DNA of 64,000 bases from Caldilineaceae bacterium (GCA_018003515.1 JAGNDO010000001.1:62001-126000), one strand, 5' to 3'. Positions 1 through 8,038 are shown, counted from the first letter of the stretch. Numbers and translations: made by a program. Notes: a model not told the origin generated them from the letters alone.

Positions 1-64
1 CCCGGATGGTCTCGCCGGGGTCGGTGGATTGGTTGATTTGTTGATTGGTTGATTGATTCGACAT
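1..64 (-). CDS. N-terminus of an unidentified gene, cut by the window edge
   Basis: Only about 21 codons are visible, beginning MSNQSTNQQINQSTDPGE. The ATG at 64 follows a purine-rich AAGGGGA about 8 nt upstream and lies 42 nt after the apbE-like stop. The first residues are encoded by a TTGATTGG-type tandem repeat also seen outside genes near 2370 and 37325, so the repeat may have entered the coding sequence or the ORF may be spurious. No function can be given. Confidence 0.3.
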   Translation of the reverse strand, partial: MSNQSTNQQINQSTDPGETIR

Positions 65-106
65 GATTGCATCCCCTTCAATAAATACTCGATACTCGAT
101 AATTTC
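65..106 (-). repeat. heptad ATCGAGT array just after the apbE stop
   Basis: On the minus strand, units of ATCGAGT begin about 6 nt after the stop codon of the upstream flavin transferase gene. Unlike most other arrays here, it has no inverted partner. The same unit recurs near 47.9 kb and 49.85 kb. Confidence 0.5.
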
Positions 107-1033
107 TTACGCCAACGCCATCACCGGCAACACGCCGACTTGCTCTTCCCAGCCGTCCCGTTCCACCAACAGCCCGCTGAGGCCCTGGGCTTCCAGATGA
201 CGCTTGCCCGCCTTGCTGCCCAGGATCAACGCCACCTTGGCCGCCACCTCCGCCTGCACCGTGGTCCCGGCCAGGACGGTGACTGTGTGCAGGTCGCTGG
301 TGCTGGGCCTGCCCGTGCGGGGGTCGATCAGGTGGTGGCGGGGTTCGCCGTTCCGCTGCCAATGGCGACCGCCGATGCTGCTGGTGGCAATCGCTCCCCG
401 CTCCAGCCCCAGGACCGGGCCGGGGCGAGTGGGGACGAAGGGGTCTTCCACGGCCACGGGCCAGGGCGTTCCGCCGGGTGCGCCGCTGGAACGCATATCC
501 CCGCCGGCGTTCACCAAAGCCTCGCCCCAGCCCGCCAACAGATCCACGGCCTGATCCACGGCCCAGCCCTTGGCGATTCCGCCCAGATCCAGGCCTGTGC
601 CTTTGGGCAGGAAAATTGTGTGCCCGGCTGGGTTTAGCACCACTTGCCGCCAATCGGGGCGGGCTGGGACAACATCCGCGGGGCCAGTGCTACCCCTTGC
701 CGCCAATAGGTCAAAGCTGCGGTCATAGCCAGCGTGTTCCAAGGCCATTAGCACCGTGGGGTCAAACACACCCCCACTGTTGCGGGCAGCGGCCAAGGCC
801 AGGGAGACCACCCTCCCCAACTGCGCCGAGACCGGCTGGGGACCATTCCCCGCCCCCCGGTTCAACCGGCACAGCCCAGAGTCGGGGCGAAAGCGGCTCA
901 TCTCCGCCTCTATCGCGGTGAAAAGCTCTTCGACCTGGCTCAAAATAGCCCCGGCCTGGGCCTGGGGGTCCAAGTTCCACAACCAGACGGCGACATCGGT
1001 ATTCATGGCTCGGAAACGGTGTTCGTGTAACAT
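107..1033 (-). CDS. FAD:protein FMN transferase (ApbE family)
   Basis: A 308-residue protein, the usual size for ApbE without a lipoprotein extension. ApbE enzymes move FMN from FAD onto a Ser/Thr of exported flavoproteins such as RnfG, NqrC, NosR or RdhC. Visible motifs are MNTDVAVWL near the N-terminus, the LDLGGIAKGWAVD loop, VNAGGDMR and a late HHLIDPRTGRP. No signal peptide or Tat motif is evident, in contrast to the second ApbE at 5525-6559. The ATG at 1033 is chosen because GGTGGAG lies 6 nt upstream; an in-frame TTG/GTG further upstream would start inside a repeat array. It is the last full gene of the minus-strand cluster, and the RdhC-like protein at 6772-8034 is the obvious in-window acceptor. 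Confidence 0.9.
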   Translation of the reverse strand: MLHEHRFRAMNTDVAVWLWNLDPQAQAGAILSQVEELFTAIEAEMSRFRPDSGLCRLNRGAGNGPQPVSAQLGRVVSLALAAARNSGGVFDPTVLMALEHAGYDRSFDLLAARGSTGPADVVPARPDWRQVVLNPAGHTIFLPKGTGLDLGGIAKGWAVDQAVDLLAGWGEALVNAGGDMRSSGAPGGTPWPVAVEDPFVPTRPGPVLGLERGAIATSSIGGRHWQRNGEPRHHLIDPRTGRPSTSDLHTVTVLAGTTVQAEVAAKVALILGSKAGKRHLEAQGLSGLLVERDGWEEQVGVLPVMALA

Positions 1034-1037
1034 GGGA

Positions 1038-1114
1038 ATCTCCACCAATCTCCCAATCTCTCAATCTCTCAATCTCATGCCGAGATTAGGAGATTGAGAG
1101 ATTGGGAGATTAGA
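1038..1114. repeat. inverted GAGATTGG heptad array
   Basis: Tandem CAATCTC/CAATCTCT units are followed by their reverse complement, giving a long imperfect hairpin between the stop of the 181-residue gene and the start of apbE. It even supplies the GGAG ribosome-binding site of apbE. Confidence 0.7.
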
Positions 1115-1122
1115 CTTGCGCA

Positions 1123-1668
1123 CTAGGACGCTTTGGTAACGGCAACGGGTGCCCGGAAGACCGGCGCAACCGGCATGGCCGGCATGGTGATGGCGGGGGC
1201 CGGTGCGCTGGCGAAGGATGCCTGGCTGGGTTGAGCAGCCTGTTGATTATTGGACTGGCCGCTGAAGTCTCCGCCGCCCTGATTGGCTACCGTCTGTCCC
1301 CCGCTGACCGAGACCGGTACCCGCACGATGAGGGTGCGGGGTTGGTTGGCGCTACTGGCCTGGGCCGCCATCTGGGCCGTGCGGGTGGACTGGGCAAACT
1401 CCAGGGCCTGGACCACCTGCACCACGGCGCTGGCCTGGGTGGTGCGGGCCGTTTCCGCCGCGGCGTTGGCCTGCTCCACACGGGTCAACAGGGTGGAGCC
1501 TAACAGGGTGACGCCCACACCGGCAGAAAGAATGATGCTCTTCCAACTTATACTGGTATCTCGCTTGATGGGTACAGGTCTGGTTTGGGCGGCCCCGGTC
1601 TGCGCAGACCGGGGCCGGGATGCCGTGCTGGCCGGGATAGCCGTGTTGGGTATAGTCGGATTAGTCAT
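1123..1668 (-). CDS. single-pass membrane protein with WKS anchor motif, unknown function
   Basis: Translated from the ATG at 1668 this is 181 residues. A polar N-terminus of about 45 residues is followed by ISWKSIILSAGVGVTLLG, which looks like one transmembrane helix, then an Ala/Gln-rich region likely to be helical and a Pro/Ala-rich tail. The start overlaps the stop of the upstream gene (ATGACTAA, 8-nt overlap), so the two are translationally coupled; longer in-frame starts lie inside that gene and are rejected. The helix motif closely resembles GWKSVVLGATLGITLVG in the 129-residue protein at 2549-2938, so the two look like divergent paralogues. I do not recognise the family. Context suggests a membrane accessory of the reductase/flavoprotein cluster. 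Confidence 0.6.
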   Translation of the reverse strand: MTNPTIPNTAIPASTASRPRSAQTGAAQTRPVPIKRDTSISWKSIILSAGVGVTLLGSTLLTRVEQANAAAETARTTQASAVVQVVQALEFAQSTRTAQMAAQASSANQPRTLIVRVPVSVSGGQTVANQGGGDFSGQSNNQQAAQPSQASFASAPAPAITMPAMPVAPVFRAPVAVTKAS

Positions 1669-2347
1669 TGTCGCCACCATCGTGGTCGTCATCGTGTTCG
1701 CCATCTTCGCGCTCGCTGCCGTGGTCATCGTCACCTTGATAGCTGATGTTGGTGGCAACTGGGGCGGTCTGCAAGGTGTCGATCTGGGTGTAGGCGTCTT
1801 GCAGGGCGGCGTAGGCCTGTTCCAACTGGGCCTGATAGGCGGCGGCCACCTGATCCACGGCGGGATCACTCTGCTGCGCCGGGGCAAAAGCTTGTCCCCC
1901 CCCGTCCCACTGCTGACCACCGGAAGAAGCGGCGATCTGCTGCTGACCTGCCATGTAGATGGGTTCCACAGTCACCACAATGGGCGGCTGCTTGCCCGTG
2001 GAGGCCGAGACGGTCTGGGGAGCCAAGGCCGAACGCAGGGCCGACTTCAGACTCTCCTTCAGCGCCGGATCCATGTCCGGGTCCAAGGCGGCGTCCAGAG
2101 CGGCTTCCAAGGCCGGGTCCAGGGCCAATTCCGGGGCAGCGACTTGATCCGCTGCCGTCTGGGCGTCCAGGCCGTCGAGTGAGGCGCTGGCCAGGTCGGC
2201 GGTCTGGGCCTGTTCGATCTTCACTGGGTTGGTCAGGGCCATGCTCCACCCCTGCCTGCTGAGGTTGACGCCCACAAGACCGATCAAGATCAGGCCGGTG
2301 AGGACGGCGGAAAAGCCCATGGCTTTCTTGCTGGGTTGCTGTTTCAT
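1661..2347 (-). CDS. membrane-anchored protein with Asp/His-rich tail
   Basis: 228 residues with a short basic N-terminus (KQQPSKK) and a hydrophobic helix at about residues 10-27. A long acidic, Ala-rich region containing repeated ALDPALEAALDAALD-type units follows, then a C-terminal tail extremely rich in Asp, Glu, His and Gly (about residues 205-228). Such a tail could bind divalent metals, which is inference. An ATG with GGAG 8 nt upstream sets the start. Its stop overlaps the next gene by 8 nt, implying co-expression. No family was recognised. Confidence 0.6.
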   Translation of the reverse strand: MKQQPSKKAMGFSAVLTGLILIGLVGVNLSRQGWSMALTNPVKIEQAQTADLASASLDGLDAQTAADQVAAPELALDPALEAALDAALDPDMDPALKESLKSALRSALAPQTVSASTGKQPPIVVTVEPIYMAGQQQIAASSGGQQWDGGGQAFAPAQQSDPAVDQVAAAYQAQLEQAYAALQDAYTQIDTLQTAPVATNISYQGDDDHGSEREDGEHDDDHDGGDND

Positions 2348-2486
2348 GGTGTTGCTCCTGTTGGATAGTTGATTGGTTGGTTGATTCCTGAACTGCTCGG
2401 CACCGATTACCTGCTGGACTCAGTATGGCAGAAGTTCTGTCCGCCTGGGTGAAATCGGTGTAGTGGTTACGTTAAGAGCAGGTGAA

Positions 2487-2521
2487 GAAAAGCGGGGATC
2501 GATAATGATATCGATCCCCGC
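2487..2521 (-). terminator. intrinsic terminator after the 129-residue gene
   Basis: A 12-bp perfect stem (GCGGGGATCGAT, with AATGAT as the approximate loop) is followed on the minus strand by CTTTTC. It lies just downstream of the 2549-2938 gene. Confidence 0.75.
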
Positions 2522-2548
2522 CCCAACCAGAGTCCAACCATCCATTTA

Positions 2549-2938
2549 TCAGGATCGTCGGGTGCGGGTGATCGGTCCTCGAAAGACCGGTGACTCAGAT
2601 GCCGACGACTGGGTCACCGTGGTGTCGGACGGCGTCACCGTGGGGTCGGGCGTCACGGTAGGATCGGGTGGGGCCACGCTGGGGTCGGGCTGGGTCACGG
2701 TGGTGTCAAGCAAGCCCGTGCTGGTGATCTGGATCGGTTGAGCATCCGCAACGGCTTGGGGGCTGACAGTGGGCTGGTCGAACTGGTCGAACAAGACGGC
2801 CCCAACAAGCGTAATCCCAAGCGTGGCACCCAGCACAACGCTCTTCCAGCCCGTGCCGGTTCCTCGCCGCCTGGCTGCTGCGGTGTAGGATGGGGTCTTG
2901 GGGCTGACCCGGTCTCTGTTTTGTGTAAAGTCACTCAT
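2549..2938 (-). CDS. small membrane protein with WKS helix and Thr/Pro/Asp repeat tail
   Basis: 129 residues from the ATG at 2938, which has AAGGAGAG 7 nt upstream; a longer in-frame start at 3016 lacks a ribosome-binding site. A basic N-terminus with ARRRGTGTGWKS precedes a single hydrophobic helix (SVVLGATLGITLVGAVLF). The outer part is a low-complexity tail of repeated PDPTVTP/PSDTTVTQ units ending RGPITRTRRS. The topology is probably N-in with the tail outside. The helix motif is shared with the 181-residue protein at 1123-1668. Hairpin terminators flank it on both sides, so it is probably a single-gene transcript within the cluster. Function unknown. Confidence 0.55.
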   Translation of the reverse strand: MSDFTQNRDRVSPKTPSYTAAARRRGTGTGWKSVVLGATLGITLVGAVLFDQFDQPTVSPQAVADAQPIQITSTGLLDTTVTQPDPSVAPPDPTVTPDPTVTPSDTTVTQSSASESPVFRGPITRTRRS

Positions 2939-3118
2939 CTTCGTACTCTCCTTCAAAGTAGTCCTGCTCGATGCGGTCATGATGACCAGGATAGGTGCGA
3001 TTGGTTTGTTCGGCATAGCTGTTCAACAGGATGTCACGGCCCCGAACAGACTCACACCTGTGACTTTACCCACATCGAGTAAAAAAGTTGTGGAAATGGT
3101 ATTAAAGACGGGTATAGC

Positions 3119-3155
3119 AAAACAGGGACCGGTATAAAAACCGGTCCCCGTTTCG
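3119..3155 (-). terminator. hairpin terminator after the multiheme cytochrome gene
   Basis: Complementary arms of the type GGGACCGGT around an AT-rich loop are followed on the minus strand by GTTTTG. It sits about 75 nt downstream of the cytochrome stop codon. Confidence 0.65.
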
Positions 3156-3228
3156 CTTTACAACGTGCAACTGTTTGGGTTGCGTCTCCTACCGGCTGAC
3201 CCCACCCCACGCAACACGCAACAGTTCT

Positions 3229-5052
3229 CTACCTCCCCACCCCAGGCAGGAACAGCTGTTGCCACCATTCGGGCACAGGCGTGGGGGTAGACGTAGGCAG
3301 CGACGTCGGGGTCACTGTCGGCGTGGGCGTGGGCGACCCTGCGTTGGGGTTGGCCATGCCGTGGGGACCGGGTCCGGCCGGCACGCTGTCGCCGTGACAG
3401 ACCGTGCATTCTTGCAAAGTGCCCGCATAGCCCTGGAGGGCGATCACCTGCATATTGTCCAAAGGTTCCATGCTGGGCAGGATGGCATGGGTGCTGCCAT
3501 GACAGGTGGAACAGTAAAGTCCGCCGTGACCCGTGGAGTTGCGGTAGAGGGTGTCCGGGTTTTCGGCGTGGTCCGCGCCGTGACAGTCGCCGCACTGGGG
3601 TTCGTCCACCCAGGGCGTGCGGTCCGGGCTGGCCACATCCTGCATGGAGCCGTGACAATCCGTACACCACATGCCCGCCTCAGCCATCACCCCACGCAGG
3701 CAAGAGGTCTCCTCGCCGGGGTGACACTGATAGCAGTCCTGGGTGCCTTCATCCACCGGAGCCGCCAGATCCGAGAAGCCGCTGGTTTTCGCCGTGGGTG
3801 ATTCGCCCCGTATCCAGCCGATCAGGTTGGTCAACTGGGCCGTGTCGTCGCCGCCCAGCTTCGGGGCGGCATCCCCGTCCCCGCCACCATCATCTCCGTC
3901 CTCTTCGATATCGGAGGCGTGCTTGCTGTGCATGGCCCGGGAGAGATTGGGCACACCGGCCACGCCCGTGGTCCCCAGGGCCGGGGAGGCGTGGCAACCG
4001 GCACAGAGGACAGGCTGGCTGCCCAGCAGATTGGTCTCTTCTTCCTCGTCGTGCAGGGCCAGGATATTTTTGCGCACGTCCCCCGTGGCAATGTCCTCCT
4101 GCTGGCCGTCGGAATGACAGTTCTTGCAGTTGATCTCGTCAGAGACCGGGGCCACAAAGGTGGTTTCGGCCAGAATGGCCCCGGTGCTGCTGTCCCTGGC
4201 CACCAAGTGGGCCAGTTGGTAGGGGTTGGGGTGGGTCGTGTCGCTGTCGTTGTAAGGGGTGAGGGGTACGCCGACCGCCTCGAAATGGTCCGTTTTGGCC
4301 GTCATCTGCCCCGTCATGCCCAGACCGGTCAGGCCGATGTTCGGGGGCAGGGAGACGCCGAAGAGACCATTCACATAGTCCCAGAAGTCGACTTTACCCG
4401 TGGAATAACTATTGTCCACAAAGCCATACTCGATGGTGACGCCCTCGGTGACGATCTGGGGGACGCCGCCATCCGTGGGCTGGCGCACCAATTGCGCCCA
4501 TAGGGTGTTATAAGGGGGCAGAATGGAGAAGACCTCAAAACTGTCATCCAAACAGTGCATGCCCAGATCATTCCAGCCGATCAGCTTGAACTCACCGGTC
4601 TGGGATGAAGGGGGCGGGGTGGCGGTGGGCGCACCGGGGAGGGGGGTCGCCGTGGGGGTGGCGGGGAGCAGGGTGGGGGTGGCCGTCGCCCCGGTGATGG
4701 GATGATCCCCACTGTCACCGGGGAAGGTGACGGCTTGGATCTCGGTGATGTTGGACCAACCGTCGGCGTCCGAGTCCAACAGTTCTATGGAGGGGAAGTT
4801 GTGTCCATTATCCTTGTAGGCCTGGCCATAGGGGTTCAGGGTGGGGATGGACGTGTGACAGACCTGGCAACTATTCAGCTTCGTGCTGGCCAGGGCAGGA
4901 TAGGTGTTCATCATGCTGGACAGATAGCTACTTTTGGCCTGCACCGTGGTGGGTGACTGGATTAACGCCAAAACCACGGCAAACCCTGCCGCCAAAACAA
5001 AGGTGCCGGCCATCCACAGCCAGCGGGGACGTACAGAACGCAAGCGGGTCAT
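3229..5052 (-). CDS. exported octaheme cytochrome c
   Basis: 607 residues from the ATG at 5052 (AGGAG about 11 nt upstream). An N-terminal hydrophobic segment (WLWMAGTFVLAAGFAVVLAL) acts as a signal or anchor. Eight CxxCH haem sites are present: CQVCH near the N-terminus, then CKNCH, CAGCH, CYQCH, CTDCH, CGDCH, CSTCH and CTVCH. After the first haem comes an EF-hand/dockerin-like loop DSDADGWSNITEI, then a Pro/Thr-rich linker. A second Thr/Pro linker leads to the C-terminus LFLPGVGR. The protein probably acts outside the membrane as an electron conduit. It lies downstream of the RdhA/RdhC cluster and is separated from apbE by a terminator, so it may have its own promoter. Assignment as a multihaem cytochrome is firm; its partner is inferred from context. 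Confidence 0.9.
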   Translation of the reverse strand: MTRLRSVRPRWLWMAGTFVLAAGFAVVLALIQSPTTVQAKSSYLSSMMNTYPALASTKLNSCQVCHTSIPTLNPYGQAYKDNGHNFPSIELLDSDADGWSNITEIQAVTFPGDSGDHPITGATATPTLLPATPTATPLPGAPTATPPPSSQTGEFKLIGWNDLGMHCLDDSFEVFSILPPYNTLWAQLVRQPTDGGVPQIVTEGVTIEYGFVDNSYSTGKVDFWDYVNGLFGVSLPPNIGLTGLGMTGQMTAKTDHFEAVGVPLTPYNDSDTTHPNPYQLAHLVARDSSTGAILAETTFVAPVSDEINCKNCHSDGQQEDIATGDVRKNILALHDEEEETNLLGSQPVLCAGCHASPALGTTGVAGVPNLSRAMHSKHASDIEEDGDDGGGDGDAAPKLGGDDTAQLTNLIGWIRGESPTAKTSGFSDLAAPVDEGTQDCYQCHPGEETSCLRGVMAEAGMWCTDCHGSMQDVASPDRTPWVDEPQCGDCHGADHAENPDTLYRNSTGHGGLYCSTCHGSTHAILPSMEPLDNMQVIALQGYAGTLQECTVCHGDSVPAGPGPHGMANPNAGSPTPTPTVTPTSLPTSTPTPVPEWWQQLFLPGVGR

Positions 5053-5200
5053 GAGGTTGTTTTCTCCTTTTGAGAATGGACTATCCCCACAACGCAAACA
5101 TCACCTCGTGGGAGTAGCCAGGCGGGGTTGATAGAACGTACAGACTCCTCTGATTAAGGAGACATTAAAGCTAGAGAAAAATACACCCTCCCAGTATGCC

Positions 5201-5237
5201 AAAAACCATCACCTCCCTGGTGAACTGGAGGTGATGG
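5201..5237 (-). terminator. intrinsic terminator after the apbE/rdhC transcript
   Basis: An 11-bp perfect stem (CCATCACCTCC / GGAGGTGATGG, 10-nt loop) is followed on the minus strand by TTTTTGG. It lies between the apbE stop at 5525 and the cytochrome start. Confidence 0.75.
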
Positions 5238-5261
5238 TGACGTTAGGGTTGGGTTAAGGGG

Positions 5262-5318
5262 ACTGGGGATTGGGGGTTGGGGATTGGGGATTGGAGATTG
5301 GAGATTGGGGATTGGAGA
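5262..5318. repeat. GGGGATTG heptad array
   Basis: About seven GGGGATTG/GGAGATTG units in tandem. This is part of a 470-base gene-free stretch (5053-5524) that also holds the terminator at 5201-5237 and the intron-like remnant at 5380-5450. Nothing else was seen there. Confidence 0.6.
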
Positions 5319-5377
5319 AGTGGCGGTCGCGTAAAGCGGTGCCCAAAATCGAGTATCAATCGAGCATTTACACAATC

Positions 5378-5450
5378 AAGATAGGGGGAGTCTTGCAGCT
5401 TCCCTCCTCCCACACCACCGGACATGCGGGTCCGCATCCGGTGGTTCGGT
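5378..5450 (-). mobile_element. 3' end remnant of a group II intron (domains V-VI), without reverse transcriptase
   Basis: On the minus strand, CGAACCACCGGATGCGGA is followed by CCCGCATGTCCGGTGGTGTG, then GGGAGG and CTCCCCCTATC. This matches the familiar domain V hairpin and domain VI tail of bacterial group II introns. The 9-bp stem ACCACCGGA/TCCGGTGGT is perfect. No intron-encoded protein is present nearby, so this is a fragment. Confidence 0.5.
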
Positions 5451-5524
5451 CAGGTCCGACAGGGTTTGACTGATCGGCCCCAACCAATCACGCTTTATAT
5501 TGTGTCCAGCCGTCGTTCAAAAAA

Positions 5525-6559
5525 CTACAGACTAAACCCTGCCGTCGTGGTGACCGCAAGGGTCTTGCTCACCACGTAGGCTTCGCAGCCGGGCAGGCTT
5601 TCCACCAAAGCCAGCCCCGCGGACGATCCCAGGACCATGACCGCGGTGGCCAGGCCGTCGGAGAGCATGGCCGAGGGGGCGATGACCGTGGCCGAGGCCA
5701 GTTCCGGGGCCGAGTAGCCCTGGCGGGGGTCCAGGATGTGGTGCTGGCGCAGGTCGGCGGAGTAGGGCTGCATGTAGTCGCCGGAGGTGGCGGCGGCCTG
5801 GTTGCACACGGCGAATTTGCCCAGCAAGGACTGGGCCTGCGTCCCTTGCCGGGGAGATTGGAGGCCAATCTGCCACGGCTGATCCCCCTTTTGTCCGGCG
5901 GCCATCAGATCGCCCCCGGCTTCCACAAGCACGTTGGCAAAGCCGGCCTGCTCGAGCACGGCGATCCCCTCGTCCACGATGAAGCCCTTGGCAATCCCAT
6001 CCAAGGTGATGGCCATGCCCGGTTGCTGGAAGGCCACATGCCGCCCGTCCACGCGGATCTGGCGATAGTCGACCCGGCTCAGGGTTTGCTCAACCTGGGC
6101 GGCTGTGGGCAGGGTGTTGGTGGCGAGGTGGGCTTCATAGAGATCAACCAGGGGCTTGACCGTGATGTCGAAGGCCCCGCCGGAGCGAACGCTCAGGTCG
6201 TGGGCCTGGGCCAGCATAGTCAGCAAGGCCTGGCCAGCGTCGGCCAGTTCACCGTGCAGGTTGAGGCGGGAGAGTTGGCTGTTGGGCTGATGGCGGCTTA
6301 ACTGGGTCTCCAGATCCGCCATGCGGCTGAGGGTGGCCTCGATGGTGGCCTGGGCCGTGGCGGGGTCGTCACTCAGAATGGTCAGGTTGACCACGGTGCC
6401 CATCAACATGCGGGTGGCCGTGGCGGTGTGGGCATTGGCTTGGGCGGTCGAGGGATCTACGCCGAGCTTGAGCACAGCCCCAGCCGCGCTGACCATCACC
6501 GTACTCGCAGCGAATATTTTGATGAAATTGCGTCTTGAAAGTTGTTTGTGTTGTGGCAT
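5525..6559 (-). CDS. Tat-exported FAD:protein FMN transferase (ApbE family)
   Basis: 344 residues. The N-terminus carries a twin-arginine signal (SRRNFIKIFAAS, Arg9-Arg10) and a hydrophobic stretch, so the enzyme should work outside the membrane. ApbE hallmarks are MGTVVNLTI, the ITLDGIAKGFIVDEG loop, LVEAGGDLMA and HHILDPRQG. It begins 9 nt after the stop of the 92-residue gene and follows the RdhC-like gene in the same transcript. The FMN domain of that protein has the D-x2-T-G-A-T-x-T acceptor motif, making it the likely substrate. It differs in export and in sequence from the ApbE at 107-1033, so the two may serve different acceptors or compartments. Confidence 0.92.
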   Translation of the reverse strand: MPQHKQLSRRNFIKIFAASTVMVSAAGAVLKLGVDPSTAQANAHTATATRMLMGTVVNLTILSDDPATAQATIEATLSRMADLETQLSRHQPNSQLSRLNLHGELADAGQALLTMLAQAHDLSVRSGGAFDITVKPLVDLYEAHLATNTLPTAAQVEQTLSRVDYRQIRVDGRHVAFQQPGMAITLDGIAKGFIVDEGIAVLEQAGFANVLVEAGGDLMAAGQKGDQPWQIGLQSPRQGTQAQSLLGKFAVCNQAAATSGDYMQPYSADLRQHHILDPRQGYSAPELASATVIAPSAMLSDGLATAVMVLGSSAGLALVESLPGCEAYVVSKTLAVTTTAGFSL

Positions 6560-6568
6560 AGGTCGTCT

Positions 6569-6847
6569 CTAATTGGATATGGTGCTTTGGCGCAGAATCT
6601 CTTGTAACTCTTCTGGGGTCAGGGTGGGGGTGGCGGTGACCGTCGGCTGCACCTGGGGCGCGCTGATGATGGCGATGCCCTGACCGTCCAGCTCGTTGAC
6701 CACGTTTGTACTCACCTCCGCCAGGACCAACAGGGTTGTCGCCACCACAAAGGTCACAACCAGGGCTTCGACTATGCGGTTATTTTTTCGTTTTGGACCG
6801 GTTGAGGCTGTGGGTTTGGGGTCCGTTTGGGTTTCAGGGTTTGCCAT
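6569..6847 (-). CDS. small single-pass membrane protein of the rdh cluster
   Basis: 92 residues: a polar, basic N-terminus (PETQTDPKPTASTGPKRKNN), one hydrophobic helix (about residues 24-45), then a short outer domain with Pro/Thr-rich PTVTATPTLTPEE near the end. The ATG at 6847 overlaps the 3' end of the RdhC-like gene by 76 nt in another frame; no in-frame ATG lies further downstream, so a non-ATG start inside the gene is possible. The architecture resembles the small anchored proteins at 1123-2938. Function unknown; position suggests a subunit or assembly factor for the flavoprotein. Confidence 0.5.
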   Translation of the reverse strand: MANPETQTDPKPTASTGPKRKNNRIVEALVVTFVVATTLLVLAEVSTNVVNELDGQGIAIISAPQVQPTVTATPTLTPEELQEILRQSTISN

Positions 6848-8034
6848 AGTTCTTTTATCCAACTCCGTACCATTCTGATAAATTCGTCCACCGGGTGCAA
6901 GGGGCAGAGAAAGCCGCACCAGGGTCGCTTGATAAACAACGCCGCCAGCAGCACCAGGGCCAAGAGGGCAATTTGGAACACAGAGCCGCTCAGGTCGAAG
7001 AGGGTGCCGAAGATCTCGTAGCTGGTGAGGCCAGGATTGCGGAAGAGCAGGGCCAGCACAATGGCCAGCCAGGCCAACCCGCGCTGGCTCCACTTGAACA
7101 GGTTGCGGTATTTTTGGGGCGTACGGCTTTTGGCTCCCCCCAGGGCACCCATGCATTCTTGGGCCGCGCCAAAGGGGCAGAACCACTCGCAATAGGGGTT
7201 CTTGTTGTCCACGGTGACAACAAGCATGATGCCACCCAGCAACAAATACCAATAGAGATGGGTCTGCCACGCCGGCCAGAAACCGAGCAGAAACTTGCTA
7301 AAATAGGCAATGGTCAGGGGTGCGTTATAGATGAAGCCCAGCACCACAAGACCGGTGATCATGCTGACCCAACGCACTTGCTTTGTATATTTGAACGTGC
7401 GCTTGTGGCCAAAATAGCCGAGAGCGAAGAGGCCGATCAGGACCATTTCGGGGATGCCGAACTGAATCGGCGGCGTGGGCTCTGCGGCCACGGGCAGCCC
7501 CAACTGGCCCCCGGCCACCTGAGTGCTGCCCCGGCGCACGGCATCGGCCAAGGCCCGGGAGGTATAGGTGGCCCCGGTGACGCCATCCACATCCTTGCCC
7601 AGTTCAAAAGCATCCGTGTAATTCTTGCCAAACAGGGTGCCGACAAAGTCGCTCTCCATGACCCGCTTGTACCAACTGGGGGTCTCCCGATCTTCAACCA
7701 CGGACATGCCGATCACGTTGCCTTGCAGATCCGTGGCAACCGCAACCTGCATGGGTCCGCCATAGCCGCTGGCTTCGCCGATGGAGAGATAGCTGATCAG
7801 CGTGCCGTCGGCGGCGTAGGCGGCGTAGCTCTCGCCGTTGATTTTTTCGATCCGATCCGCCTGGGGTTGGGCTTGATACAGAAACGGCTCGACGCTGGCC
7901 TTGGATTGGGCGGCCCCCACAAACCAGGCAATGACGATGGTGGTGATGGCTATGATGCCCAGAATTCGGTCGATCTTCTGGGTTTTGTTCACTTTTCGTT
8001 TGGGTTTCAAGTCGATCACAAAATCGGTTTGCAT
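6772..8034 (-). CDS. RdhC/NosR-like membrane flavoprotein with FMN-binding domain and two CxxxCP motifs
   Basis: 420 residues from the ATG at 8034; the longer ORF upstream is a shadow of the TPR gene. An N-terminal helix (about 24-41) precedes a periplasmic FMN_bind domain ending in DGVTGATYTS. Thr158 is the expected phosphoester attachment site for FMN placed by ApbE. Several further transmembrane helices follow, with the Fe-S type motifs CEWFCPFG and CGFLCPLH facing the cytoplasm. The protein resembles NosR/NirI/RdhC, but the ferredoxin tail of long NosR is absent. It starts 4 nt after the TPR gene stop. In rdh operons RdhC is membrane bound and has been proposed to take part in electron transfer or maturation. 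Here it probably passes electrons from the quinone pool or a cytoplasmic donor towards RdhA. Confidence 0.88.
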   Translation of the reverse strand: MQTDFVIDLKPKRKVNKTQKIDRILGIIAITTIVIAWFVGAAQSKASVEPFLYQAQPQADRIEKINGESYAAYAADGTLISYLSIGEASGYGGPMQVAVATDLQGNVIGMSVVEDRETPSWYKRVMESDFVGTLFGKNYTDAFELGKDVDGVTGATYTSRALADAVRRGSTQVAGGQLGLPVAAEPTPPIQFGIPEMVLIGLFALGYFGHKRTFKYTKQVRWVSMITGLVVLGFIYNAPLTIAYFSKFLLGFWPAWQTHLYWYLLLGGIMLVVTVDNKNPYCEWFCPFGAAQECMGALGGAKSRTPQKYRNLFKWSQRGLAWLAIVLALLFRNPGLTSYEIFGTLFDLSGSVFQIALLALVLLAALFIKRPWCGFLCPLHPVDEFIRMVRSWIKELWQTLKPKRTPNPQPQPVQNEKITA

Positions 8035-8038
8035 AAGG

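Noticed and set aside
1668-1920. Longer start for the 181-residue membrane protein
   Set aside because: The extension lies inside the upstream gene, is Pro/Thr low-complexity and lacks a ribosome-binding site, while the ATG at 1668 is in a coupled overlap.
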